From positions 26,597,108-26,661,107 of the forward strand of contig OX463845.1 in the NCBI GenBank assembly GCA_949825065.1: DNA of 64,000 nucleotides, read 5' to 3'. Positions 23,361 to 35,214 of the stretch are shown piece after piece. The position numbers and the translations under genes are program-made. Numbering within the stretch: position 1 is the stretch's first letter; every line of letters starts with the position of its first letter. This stretch comes from Odontocerum albicorne. Lineage: Eukaryota; Arthropoda; Insecta; Trichoptera; Odontoceridae. The notes under the pieces are model-generated. The model was not told the DNA's origin. It ran no database searches and was given only the letters and a program-made list of their open reading frames with translations.

Positions 23361-23507
23361 GCAAGTAAAAAAAAGCTGAGACACTCTTTTGTATACAATA
23401 ATAGTTGGTAAGTGAAATGAGAAAGATTGTTATAATACATTTTACGTTTTTTTTATTTGTACCAAATATATATTTATTATAACACTTGTTATACATTTAA
23501 ATTGGAC

Positions 23508-23580
23508 AAACTCCGTTGTCCAGATGGTAAGACACTAGGTTACCGCCCGGGGGTTTCGGGTTCAATTCCCGATAGTAAAA
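23508..23580 (+). repeat. SINE head (family A-like)
   Basis: A near-perfect tRNA-like promoter: 'ccgttgtccagatggtaaga' with the A-box and 'cgggttcaattcccg' as the B-box, about 30 bp apart. The family body does not follow clearly, so this may be a truncated SINE. It does not fold as a full tRNA that I can support. Confidence 0.6.
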
Positions 23581-24070
23581 TAATAATGAAACATTATAAT
23601 GATACTTGAGAGTTTTGTTGCTTCTTCTCATACGAAAGTAAAATATATAAAACACTTGCAATAACGAACTGCGTGTTCTGTACCTATTCCAGTGGTTTTG
23701 ATACTGAAGGTTCGATTAACCGTGCCGAAGATAATTTTGTCTTCCAGCCTCACTCTTTAATATGTTTGCATCACAAATATGTTGAGAAGCACGAAACAAA
23801 TAAATAAAATTGAAAATAAAATATATCTAAACAAAACACGCGTAAAATATAGATTTATTGTATATTTAATAGTACTTTTTTAACAAAATTAATATTTCTG
23901 AATAATGTATTTGATTTACTTAAATAAGTAAGTCCATTTGTAGCAAAATAATATGTTTTCACTATTGTTTAAGCCCATAAACATAAATGTACGCATATTT
24001 TTTTAAATTTTGTTAGTAAAATCTTACTGTATTTTATAAAACTTACATTGTCTACAGAGCAACCTGAGGG
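23581..24070. other. Intergenic stretch, nothing recognised
   Basis: No feature supported. Confidence 0.4.
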
Positions 24071-24072
24071 AT

Positions 24073-24250
24073 GTATTGCCATGTAGCATTTTTTTCCAAT
24101 CAACAAGAAAGATTTTTAAAGTGACCTCAAATGATAACCTGTCTGAAACTCTTTTTAAAATAAATTGGGTTCCAACGGGAATCGAACCCCTAACCTTTAG
24201 ATTGGAAGACAGGTGTCTTACCAACAAGGTCACGGAAGTTGTCATAACAT
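24073..24250 (-). repeat. SINE family A copy, minus strand
   Basis: The head complement at the right end is 'gtcttaccaacaaggtcacg' (A-box) with 'acgggaatcgaacccc' (B-box). The body complement is 'tccaatcaacaagaaag' at the left. This is one of the clearest minus-strand copies. Confidence 0.8.
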
Positions 24251-24890
24251 TATTAAGAAAACTTAACCACTCATTGTGAAACTAATATATTTTCAAAGTA
24301 AAGGATAAATTGTAAACAACGTTTAAAATATACATATTTGTAACAAATCTCTCCATACATTACGAGTATAAGTTGTTCTCACAAACACCACACGTGCAGC
24401 CATTGATGCCCACAATTACTAACGTGTTGAAATTTATATGATCACTTGTGTTATTTCTGTCGTGTAATTAACAAAATTTTATATTTGATTGCATTTTTGG
24501 GAGCTCATAAATGAACAAACAAATGGACGTGCCTTAAAACAATAAGAAATATTCACCGCTTTTAACTTCTGTTTGGTGTTATATACCATACACGGAATTC
24601 TCGTTTTTCTCCTTTCATCTCGTTCACTAATTATTATGTTTATTTTGGCACTTGACACTATGGCGACGTGTCAGTTTCGGCTCCCACGTACTATTAATCA
24701 GTCAATACAAAAAATGCGGGCAAAAATTGTTATACTGATAAAAATACATTGGTAAGAAAAATCTTTTCAATAATATCAAACATGTTGCATAAGTAAAGGA
24801 TACTCTGGTCACATACAATTATTTTTAAGTTATTTAAAAAATAAATAAACAAAAATATGATAATTCATTCATTCGAAAGGCACTCCTCAA
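24251..24890. other. Intergenic stretch, nothing recognised
   Basis: TACGAGTA occurs at 24361. No gene supported. Confidence 0.4.
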
Positions 24891-24892
24891 CC

Positions 24893-25150
24893 ACCGAACT
24901 GTATAGAAGAGCGTGGCCGAAAGAAAACATTGTCTTTGGTCCCATTCTTCGAGTTTTTGGAATTTAAAACCACTGAAATAAGCACGGAACTCGCCGTTCA
25001 TAATCGCACGTATTGGCAATATCACAGAACGTGAATATGCAACCACACACATCTAGTGCACGCAAATATGTTACCAGGTGAACTATTTTACCAGCCTGAG
25101 TCATCTGAAATCGAACCCAAAGTTTTCCAATATGAGTATTTTTCAGCATT
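24893..25150 (-). repeat. SINE family C copy
   Basis: Shares with 51365-51612 and 61470-61670 the blocks 'tttggtcccattcttcgag', 'aaaccactgaaataagcac', 'ggaactcgccgttcat', 'cgcacgtattggcaat' and 'catctagtgcacgc'. In the 51.5-kb copy a tRNA-like head lies at the right end read on the minus strand, so the family is taken as minus-oriented. Here a B-box-like 'gggttcgatttc' is visible on the minus strand near 25110. Confidence 0.65.
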
Positions 25151-27795
25151 TTAAAAATGTGTGTATTTAAAAATTAGTATAATACGCCAAATCAATTATC
25201 ATTTAACATATTTATGTCCATGTCAGGAAAAAAATACTTATGAAGGTTTGTAAAACATGTATTTAAGATAAATTTCATTATAACAAGGTTTTTTTAAAGT
25301 TTGCTTTATAAAAGAAGTATCAGTTTTAAACTAAACAGATTTTTTAAATATTTTTGCTAAGCACGTAAATAGAAATTCTTTTACATATAATATATTGTAT
25401 TTATTTATACCTAATTCTTCAAATACTTCGTTAGGATCGTGGTACCAACAAAAAATATCCTGATCTGTTATTCTGAATAATAATAAACTGCATTCGACGC
25501 GAATTTTATTCATTCCTAACAGGTTGTAAGAATTTTTGAAACACACGCAAAAACCTACATTGTTTGAAAAATATGTGTTGCATATTAGTGAACAGCAAAA
25601 ATAGAATTACAGAAACTCATATCAAAGATAAAAGAACGAAAAATAAATGTCACTTGTCCGATACTTATCGAGAAGTGTTTTAGCATTAAAATAATAATAA
25701 AGATCGTAAATATATTCATTTTCGTCTAAAATACCTAATTAAATAAACGGTTAATTTTGTGATATATCAAGAATTCGACTCATTTTGTTTACGGAATAAC
25801 GAATTATATTCGACAGGAGTAAAAACTTTCTCACAAATTTCCAAGAACAAGTTCTTAGAGTAATATTTACCTTTCGACTTTAATTTTATTACAACTTATC
25901 ATATTTGTCATTTTTATTGCAGTTTATCAATCACAAGTAACATACAATTTGTGATAAGGAAGAAGACAATGATAGTATTTTTGAATTATTCATTTGAGTT
26001 TTATTAATCCTTAAAGGCAACAAACACAATACGGGGATATTTTCAGCAGATTTAAAATACTTATAATATTTGAAAATATTTTATTTTACTGGTTTTTTCG
26101 TTTTTATGGTGCGGTATTAAACATGTACATTTTTTTGGAAACAACTTTTTTAATTTTTCTGATATTTGATCCCTCGTGATCGAATATGGTTGTCAGCCAT
26201 CCAGTGGTTCATTTTATTGTGAGCCTGCTGTTACACTTCAGCAAGGACACAACCTTGATATATCATATCTGCATTTCCGGTGGTAAAGAGATAAAAGGTC
26301 AAAGATGATCGGGAGGTATAATCTGCTGCAGACTTTCTTTAAGCAGAGTTTTTTATAAACAGCACTATTTTTGCGTTGCTTTACAGCGATATAAGGATTT
26401 ATGGTAAGTAATATGTTATATAAGCAATTGAAACAGTTAAATGCAAATGTTAAATGGTCTTAAAGAAAAACCAGTATAGAAGTGAATCCGCTAGAAATCA
26501 AATCTGGAAGGCACCGCTAGCTTTGCGTCAATGATATTTGAAAATAACGTCGTTAACTTTCACAAGTAATTTGGCAAGAATCTACCTCAACTCTTGTCTG
26601 GCTGGAAAATATTACCGTTTGGCGATAAACTCGGCAATGATATACTTTCCAAAAAAAAAAATATTTAAAATCATTATTCAACAATCACATTAATTGAAAA
26701 ATATATTTGTAGTCTCCCAAAACGCTGACAAAGACAAATTTGTCAAAATGTTTGGAAAAGTAATTATTATTATTTATCGTTTCTATTTAACGGTTTGTTA
26801 TAATTTAGTTATATAAAATACAAATATTTAACTAGTTAAATTGCTTTTGTTAGGACTCTTCAAAGAAATATTTCATTTAAAAAGGTCACTCAAAGTAGCA
26901 CAAAGAAAAATAAAGACTTAACTTTATAATTTATTTTTATGACTGGTATTTTCTTAATTGCTTATTTTACAATATCACAATTAGTTCTCTGTTTAGAAAA
27001 AAGTACAAGATTGACTGTTGGATTTAATTAGACTTTATCATGCGATTATTTTTAATGAAATATCATTTAAAAAAAAACAGCTTTCAGAAATATAACAAGA
27101 TCAATTTTGTACTTGTTGTAGGAAGAGAAACTAAACCATAACCATTTTGAAGTAAGAGTTGAAATATCAAAGCAAATATCTCGTGAAATGTCCCGATAGG
27201 TGTAAAATGTAATTTATATGGATCGCCCTGTAGCAAGGAACTCGACTTAAATAGATTATTTCAGAGTTATCTTGACAATTTACGATCACTAAGAGGTGCT
27301 TATAGGATGAAATATGAAGTCCTGTCTTGAACTCTTAGTCTGTTTCATATAACATGGTTTGCTTTGACTTTTATTATTTGCACCAGTTGCAACGTATATT
27401 TCTGAGGAATAAAAATAATACAAAGGTCCGTTTCTTGACACAAAGTTTCAGTTTGCAATCAATATTTATGTTTAAGTACGATTCAATTTATTTTACTTAT
27501 CTACAGCAGACCTTTTAATATTTTAATGATGTTGGTATTTCTCACATCCTTCTGAAACCCGATTTATTTTAATTTGGACATTATGAGATTTGATTTTCCT
27601 CTAATATTCGAACTTTGGGTGTATTGAGAATTTACATTTATTTAAATGGCAAAACCAACTCCAATAAGGTAGTGCACGGTTATTACAAGATAAGTGAGCT
27701 TGGATTTATTTATTTAATCTTAGAATATACGTTTGTTTCTTTTTATGGTGTTATGTATGTAATTTTTTAATTCGATAAATGGAACATTTTTTTAG
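25151..27795. other. Long AT-rich stretch, no genes identified
   Basis: Mostly featureless. A more balanced patch at about 26190-26350 ('gccatccagtggttcatt', 'catttccggtggtaaagag') has no recognised coding frame or repeat partner. Nothing else is claimed. Confidence 0.45.
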
Positions 27796-27800
27796 GTTCA

Positions 27801-28201
27801 TCACTGTTATATTTGAGTTCACTACCGGTTTCAAAGATCTCTGCCTTCCTCGTAAACTGAAGAGGAACTAAATTACGTCATTTTTCCCCTTTGAATTGGT
27901 ATTGGTACAGTAGAGGGGGAGGGGAGTAGTAGCTAATAAGGGGAGGGGAAAGGGTAGTCTCAACATTAAAAACAACCAAGTGAATTTCAATAATAGTCCT
28001 CTGCTAAATATGTTTCCCCTTAAAAGCCATTATTTTAACGTCTACTTATTCCCCTCCCTTTATTGGCCAGTACTCCCCTTCTCTTCTCCTGTGCCTGTTA
28101 CAATTAGGAAAAATATATTTTAGATATAATTTAGTTCATCGTCACCTGACGAGGAAGACCACGGTCTTTGAAACCAGTAGTGAATCCAAATAAAACAGTG
28201 G
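27801..28201. mobile_element. Inverted-repeat element with hammerhead-like arms (family HH2)
   Basis: Two imperfect terminal inverted arms of about 80-90 bp (27801-27890 and 28105-28201) start 'tcactgtt' and run through 'ttcactaccggtttcaaaga'. The centre is GC-skewed: a G-rich run on the left (ggggaggggagtag) and C-rich on the right (cccctccc). The right arm, plus strand, contains TCAC-CTGACGA (28142-28152), a stem AAGACC/GGTCTT (28155-28168), GAAACCAGTA (28170-28179) and GTGA (28180-28183). All conserved hammerhead core bases are present, with a 4-bp stem I. The left arm carries the same core on the minus strand, but its CUGANGA box is mutated. No ORF. A second copy lies at 48872-49262. TSDs are not evident. 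Confidence 0.65.
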
Positions 28202-28384
28202 ATTTATTTGTATGTTATTGGTTGTAATAACAAACTGAGATGTTTTTAAATCAAAAACGTTTAAAAAAGTATAAATTATATCGATGAATTTTATAAGGTT
28301 TTCGTTGTATACACCTGGCGGGCTTATTACAATGTGGTAATATCTTAGAACCAACCACAATGCCGTTCTTGACGAGGCCTGGAG
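28202..28384. other. Short spacer
   Basis: Nothing recognised. Confidence 0.4.
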
Positions 28385-28490
28385 TGAGAAAACATTTTTT
28401 TAGAAAATTGTGTACAAGCGGGAATCGAGCCCGTAGCCACAGAGTCGGAGACAAATGTCTCACCAAATATGTAATGGAGGTTGTCGTACT
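28385..28490 (-). repeat. SINE family A head, minus strand
   Basis: 'gcgggaatcgagcccgta' is the B-box complement and 'aatgtctcaccaaatatg' the A-box complement, ending with 'taatggaggttgtc'. The body is not well preserved. Confidence 0.65.
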
Positions 28491-28864
28491 TGAATAACTC
28501 TTAAAAAATATTTACTACAGCTAAAACTACTATGATGGCATATTTCCATTTTGATGTACATCAAATTGTAACAATACATAACGAAATTCCAAATTGATCC
28601 ACAGTCGGAAAGCTGGGTAAACAGAAAAGATAATATTGACAACAAACAACCCTGATCTTGAATACAAAAAAATGAGTAATTAAACGAAAGGTTCATAGAC
28701 ACCATTATTATCTTACCAAATTTGTTGTTATTTTTATATAATTTAGAACGATCTCAAATATCCGTCATTTTTTAATATCATATCCTCTAATAATAATTAA
28801 GCTTTCAATAATAATAGAGCTTGATTTGTTCAAACTTCAAACCATTTAGCCAATCAAATATAAT
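28491..28864. other. AT-rich stretch, nothing recognised
   Basis: No feature supported. Confidence 0.4.
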
Positions 28865-28865
28865 T

Positions 28866-29090
28866 TGCTGACCACGGCTAGTGAGTAGAACGCTTGACTT
28901 CTAGCCCGGGGGCATTAAATTCGATCCCCGATCAAACCAAGAAACAAGGTGCACACTTACTTTTTTAACAATAAATATTTACACATCTTTCTGGTTGACT
29001 AGAAAAAAATACGAATGGATAAGTATTTTAAAATATAACGGAAGCATTACACAATACAACACAGCCATCATTCAATCAATATATAATGAC
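28866..29090 (+). repeat. SINE family A copy
   Basis: Head 'accacggctagtgagtagaa' and 'taaattcgatccccg', body 'gtgcacacttac' and 'catctttctggttgact', then a distal 'cacagccatcattc'. Order and spacing agree with family A. Confidence 0.7.
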
Positions 29091-30820
29091 GGTTTGTGCA
29101 GCGCGTCATGTTATTTTACGAAATTTTATGTAAATTAGAAAGAATGTTACTTGAAATCCTGCCTTGAAGTAAGATCATAATGGCTGAAGAGTATATATGC
29201 GACAATAGTTAATTCCTTATTATGAAATAGAGGAATATTATATCAAATAAATATTACTTGATCAAAGGTAAATTAATTTGTATGAAATGCACAGTAAAAA
29301 TATATACTGAAGAAGACCGAGTAGTTAAAGTAAAAACAATGAAGTCTTTTATGTAAGGTTCACAATTTAATAGGAAAAAAAAGTTGTTTAATATTTTGTA
29401 GGAGCGCACCACCACTTTGAAAAGGTTCACTGGCAATAAGTATGATTAATGAATGGAACTATTGTTCAGTTTTCAGAAAATGATAGATAATAAACATTCG
29501 CCACTTGGACATTTAACAGTTTTCTCCAGTTGCTTGCGGTTTTCTTAGAGATGTTCACATCGTAATAAAACCATACTTTGTTCTGCACATGCTTGTCTGC
29601 GACTTCTTAGTTAAAATTTACTGCCTTCAGGAAGTGAAATGACTTAATTGCGGAAGGTTGTAGTACTGACACTAAAATATAATTGGTTAATTTTGACGGG
29701 TCAAAGATATAAACAACATGTATTTTTTAGGTAAAAAAGGGTAAAAACTCATTAAACTATAAATCATTACATACTTTTTTTGAATATTCATGTGTAATTC
29801 TTCTTTAACTGTTTTTTAAAAGGCAATGCCCCTCACTATGATGATTTGTGCACCCACAGTAAAGCCGAAAATGCTACTGTAAAAGTCAATAAAATAAAAT
29901 AATTACGATTTTTTTAAACAATTTAAAGCTTACACTGATTAAATTTGGAAAAATAATTAATCGATCTATTGTAAGTGGAAAAGTTTTTCGAAGAAAAAAG
30001 AATCGCAACATTAATTGGATGCGGCTAAGATATGGTATACAGTAAATAAAATATTTCACGTAAAGGGCTACCGACAAACACATGATAAATAGACTAATCA
30101 TCCAGACCACACTCGCAGTCATGATTATCTACAATACCTTTTCTGTAAATGTAACTAGCCATCAAGTAGTGACCCATCAATAAATATTAAAAAACACGAC
30201 TTTATAGCTGTCTCATGAAAAAAAAAATTTGCAAAACACAAAAACCATAGAATTAATGTCTAAAGCCGATTTCATTTTTGTAATGTCCTTTTTCAAATTA
30301 TTATACGAGTATTAAATGTTTTTATTAGAACAAATAGGGAGTTATTTTATATATAAAATGACGTCCGGTTTAATAAATTTATATATGTGTTTTTTATGAA
30401 CACATTGCTGATTAATTGTACCTAAGTAAGAATCATTGAATTCCATTAATTTAACTCTTTAAAAGTCATTTATTGGATCTATAAAATCCGTCGCTGTCGT
30501 TTGCGTTCTAACAATTATCTTAATAGTCCCATTTTTTACAAATTACTTATTAGCAAAATCCCAACACAAACTTCCTAAGAAGTGCTTTTTAATAGTGATT
30601 TTTAATACAACATCCATCATCAATTATCCCTTTACTAGTCGAACAATCGTATCTTGTTTATAAATCGGTTCATCTTTTCTAAAAAGAATTGCACATTTGA
30701 ATTGTTAATGCAATTTACACTTTGCGAAAAAAGTTGAAAGACGCCCCGTAAATCACGCAAACCGGTCAAGTCGATACTCAATTGAAGCTCTAATCAATAA
30801 TTATTTTTGTCATCGATTTG
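29091..30820. other. AT-rich stretch, no genes identified
   Basis: Nothing supported. TACGAGTA at 30304. The open minus frame at 29886-30122 is hydrophobic and AT-driven. Confidence 0.4.
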
Positions 30821-30821
30821 C

Positions 30822-30990
30822 AAAAAGTGGCGGTGCATCCCTTTGTCTCCGACCTGCAGGCGGCCACAGACGCCGCTCTGATGTGCAGCAAAAATGTTGA
30901 GACTCTTTTAGTAAAAGTGTTTATTCAGTTATTCTTAGTGCCTCAAGCCTGCGGCAAGAAATGTTTTCGCCCATAGATTATTTTTTTTAA
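30822..30990 (+). other. GC-rich patch with an open frame, unidentified
   Basis: The segment 30826-30892 is much richer in G+C than its flanks. A plus-strand frame runs about 50 codons across it with the peptide KVAVHPFVSDLQAATDAAL, ending in a TAG near 30976. There is no ATG at a sensible place and no recognised domain. It could be an exon, a promoter-proximal element or chance. Confidence 0.25.
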
Positions 30991-31330
30991 TTTATATTTT
31001 TAGTGCTTAATTTGTATAAACAAACTAGTGGGACTTAAAAATTTGATTACAAATTAGGGCTTCTTTGTACATTTTTCAGATGCATTGTGTTTGTTTTGTT
31101 ATTTAAAAAAAACAAGATCACAGAATCTCTTAAGTAACTCGCTGATTATAGTTTCCCGACTTTGCATTTAATTAATTTGTAATTTAATTCTGAAGATTTT
31201 TAAACATTTTATATTATCATCGCTTACATTTCAAAAATATCTTAGTCCTTTGCCTTTTATAAAATAATCAAATGAAAAAAACACTGATGAATACCATGGG
31301 GTCAATACCTATAGAACACTAAATCTCATT
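30991..31330. other. AT-rich stretch, nothing recognised
   Basis: No feature supported. Confidence 0.4.
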
Positions 31331-31332
31331 TG

Positions 31333-31376
31333 TTTGGGGTAAGCATGGATATTTGTTTTCTATGTTTACCCCAAAA
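31333..31376. repeat. 44-bp hairpin
   Basis: Arms 'tttggggtaagcatgga' and 'tctatgtttaccccaaaa' are complementary over about 17 positions with two mismatches around a 10-base AT-rich loop. It might be a small foldback or a short TIR remnant. No function is claimed. Confidence 0.8.
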
Positions 31377-31414
31377 AGCACACAACATTACAGCATATAT
31401 GTATGTATAATGTG

Positions 31415-31530
31415 ACATTAAGAACGCCTTTCACCGAGTCATCAAATGCCGCCTGGAACAGTGTGTACGTATTGCGGGAGGGTGTGCAGATTCTGGATTG
31501 GACTATTGAGTCACCTTCGATTCGATATTC
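31415..31530 (+). pseudogene. Possible DDE transposase C-terminal scrap
   Basis: Plus-strand translation FHRVIKCRLEQCVRIAGGCA resembles the C-terminal 'RRLEQCI...GG' end of mariner/Tc1-like transposases. It is followed by a stop and a non-coding tail. It is only about 40 codons with no catalytic residues, so the assignment is tentative. Confidence 0.35.
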
Positions 31531-34234
31531 CTTTGCGAGGGATTGCCTAATAAAGTAAGTAAACGGTACCAGTCAGATAAGAGAAACCTACGTTCAGCAG
31601 TAAACTAGCAAAATGCTAAAAGTGATAATGATGATACAACTTTTATAGGTGCAGCAAATTTTAATGTTTACAGAATCTTACTCGTATATATGTAAATTTT
31701 TCTGAAGAGGATCCAGCTACAATTCAAGCGATAAATCTACCTTAGATAACTTTCAAAAGTTGTCATTGTCGAGAATTGATCCTGATTAAAAGAAATACAT
31801 TCTCCAAATGGGCAATAAAGGTCAATATAAAAATACTCGTAATACCTTTTAAGGTTTCTCATAAAAATATTAATTTATTTAAATACGTTTTTAAATCCTT
31901 CCTGCTTTACTTATTTACGATACCCATCACTTAGTATTTAAAAAAAAAAAAAAAACCGTTAAATAAGAATTGGGCTCGAAAATGCTATACACCTCATCGA
32001 ATGATCCATTAATTATGCAACAACTGTAAAGTTCGTATAATATGGAATCTCTAGCACCATAATCGAATAGATTTTCCATAAGTGTTAACAGTGCTCTAAT
32101 GGATTCAAAATGAAATAAACGTTTTAACCAGCTATAAATATTTAAAGCAGAAAGACAACTTCAAACATATGTGTTGGTATACAGATATGATATTATTTGT
32201 ATTTAAATAAATTGACTCGCATTCCTAAAGAGTTTGTATCACAAATTGCTTGTTATATGTAATTTAAATGATATCAGATTACTAATTTATAAATGTTCAA
32301 AACTTTTATAAAAGTAAGATATTTTTTATTCCAATAACAAAATTTCTAGTACAATATACAGTTGATAAATATATGACTAGAAAAGTGTTATTTTGTACTT
32401 AAACATTTAGTACTTATCCTCAAAACTGATTGACAACCTTGAAATGAAACATTATTAATTTATTATAAATTTGTTCTAAACAAAAGTTTCAAACTATCAA
32501 TAACAAGTTCACAATTCACTAGACACTAACACAGCCTCCAATATTCGGCCAGATATTCAGTCAATTTAATATCAGACTAGATGTAACGTCTAATTCGGGT
32601 AGAAAAGATTTTCTTTTTTATTTCTAGTTAAGGAACCGTGTGGTAATTAGCTGAATATCTGTGAAAAAGGTTGCTGATTGGTCACCTACGCTATGCAGGT
32701 ACCCTTTAAATAACACGAGTATTTTTATCTCTAGTTTTTGGAAGTATTAGGATACTTATGACATCAACTAATATAGTTTTTAAATAATTTAAAACAAATT
32801 TATTACTAAAAAAACAACGCACTTATTAAACGAATAATAATTAAACAAAGGAATATTTATATAGCGTCGTTTAGGAAACCAACGATTCTTCAGGGCGTTT
32901 TTATTTAGGACTTAACCCACTTTTATTGACTGACAATTATTACAAAATATATAAATTGAGTAAAGGATGGAAAGAAAGTGGCTGCGGTCATTAGATTAGG
33001 CACTTCTACGCATGTGCATTTATTCAGAAAAATATGGTTAAGAAAACAGCAGAAAAACTTCCTAACGGAAGACGAACTACAATGAAACCTTTGTAGATCT
33101 TCTAATTTGTGACATTAACACATTGGATTTAGGTGTTATGTATTTTGTATGAAGTATTCATATATCATCTTAAATTTTGATAAAACTTGCTCAAAATGAC
33201 AAGTACTTCCTAAAGCGACTCCAAGAAGAAAGAAGTCAATATTGGAATACATGTAGCAGTGATTTTGACAGACAATAATTGTGTTCTTCAATTTTTTATA
33301 TTTGGTCAAATTCAAAGATAAGTACTAGAGGGGAGTTGTTTTTTCAAAATATTCGAGACTTATTTGCAAGAAAATGGCAATGAAATGGTTCATAAAACAA
33401 TACATTTATTTAACTCTTCAAGATAACAAAATGTGTTTCTACACAAAAAAAAGCAAACGAATGTAAAATAAAATGTATTAAAAGCTTTTAGAGATATGTC
33501 ATTAAGTCAAAGTCTAAAGTTTCTAGAAAAGCAATGAAATTTTATTACCGTCATATACTAGATTAAGTTTCGCGAAATAAATCACGTTAAAAACATAGTA
33601 CCGAAAAATTCTATTCTTTGTTACAGTTATTTGCATTTGTTGACATTTTTATAACAATGTGTCGCAAAATCGCCCACATGTGATAAATTCCATTACAAAA
33701 AGAGAGATATGTCAAAATCCACCTCAATTATTCAATGGGTTTCATCATACGATGGTGAAACTTTTGATTTAGTTGAAATAAATTAAGATTAGGAATAAAA
33801 AAAAACACTTTCTCGCTGTTTGCTTCCGAGTACCATGCGACACCTCACCTATAAAATTTTGTTCTTCTTTCTAATTTATGGGGCCCTGTTATTGTTCATT
33901 TCGCTGTTGAAGCATATGAAATGTTAATCTTTTCATTTTATCGTGGACATGAAGGTTAACATACAACGAACTTGGTAGAAACATTGTATTTACAAAGAAA
34001 ATAGTGATATCTTTCATACAATATTTAATTTGTATGTCAAAATTTAAATCATTGAAAATGCAGTCAAGAATGTAAACGACTGTCAGGAAACTTAGAACAA
34101 ATATAATAGTGTGCAATCAAACACAGGAATGCTGCAAGTTCAGTGATGAGATGATGAAAATCCTGGAAAACTTAAGTATCTCCTAGAGAACCAAAGTAGC
34201 AAATTTACCAGGGTAAAGCCCTTAAATTCTTTTT
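31531..34234. other. Long AT-rich stretch, no genes identified
   Basis: No repeat partner or coding pattern found by eye. TACTCGTA octamers at 31679 and 31834. The open minus frame at 33889-34116 has no recognised motif. Confidence 0.4.
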
Positions 34235-34235
34235 A

Positions 34236-34480
34236 AGATGACTTCCGTGACCTAGTTAGTAAGATTAGGCCTCGCACCCGGGATTGCGGGTTTAACTCCC
34301 GTTGATACCCATTTTTTTTTCAACAAAAGGGTTCATGCTTGGTTTTCACTTGAGGATAAGGAAAGTTTTCACTTGAGGATAACACGTTTTTAGTTGATTG
34401 AAAGAAATTGCATATTGCAATACACCCACCAAGCTGTACTATATACTATCGTAGTGTAATACAATGAGATTTTGATGCAG
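34236..34480 (+). repeat. SINE family A copy, longest body
   Basis: Head 'gacttccgtgacctagtta' and 'gcgggtttaactcccg'. Body 'tgcttggttttcacttgagg' is followed by a short direct duplication of the same phrase, then 'agttgattgaaagaaatt', 'gcatattgcaataca', 'ccaccaagctgtac'. It defines most of the family consensus together with the copies at 16.9 and 51.9 kb. Confidence 0.8.
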
Positions 34481-35214
34481 AATTGTGTCGAACCAAAACC
34501 CCAACACCTAAGAAATATTACGTTCCCGCTCCTTGAATAATCAATTCGAAATGAATCACAATTTAATTCAGTTAGGCGCAATTCAATTGAAGTTATGTGA
34601 CAGATGTATTACCTTAAACTATTTTACAATCGTAAATCCAGCATAATGCCCGTTTTCATAAGTTTTTGTAAGATATTTAAAAGAAAAAAGAGTCGCCATA
34701 AATCTTTATATCAATCTTAATTATTACTAAGTAGGGAAAAATCTTAAGCTAAGCGTTTTACTTAATATTACACCATTGAACCAAAGCTCTGTCCTCACAT
34801 AGTTCATATATTTGTTAAATGATGAATATGAAAAGAACTGAATATTAGCACCTTATAAAATTTTATCGAACTTAATAATATTGTACCCATTTTTATTGAG
34901 AAGGTAGGTGCGGAAAAGAGATTATTTATTTTCTCCATAATAATAAAACGTTGGAGTACTGGAAGCATATTTTATACATATACGATGATGTAATGACATA
35001 TTTCAATGTTTTGCGTTAGATAATAATAATTAGGTATAAAGCTATTTCAAAAATATACTCAAGAATATAACCCTAACGAAGGAAGCTTATTAAGGAATAA
35101 GCCAAAAAATCAACTCAAACGTAAAACTACAAAGAAAAGTGTGATACGAAAAGTAAACGTGGTATATGGTTGAGCAATTTAAGAAATTCTGCTATGAAGA
35201 TAGTATTTCCTCAA
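34481..35214. other. Intergenic stretch, nothing recognised
   Basis: No feature supported. Confidence 0.4.

Noticed and set aside
23508..23580. Functional tRNA gene
   Set aside because: A- and B-boxes are good, but I could not form an acceptor stem and anticodon arm. The same head recurs as a SINE.
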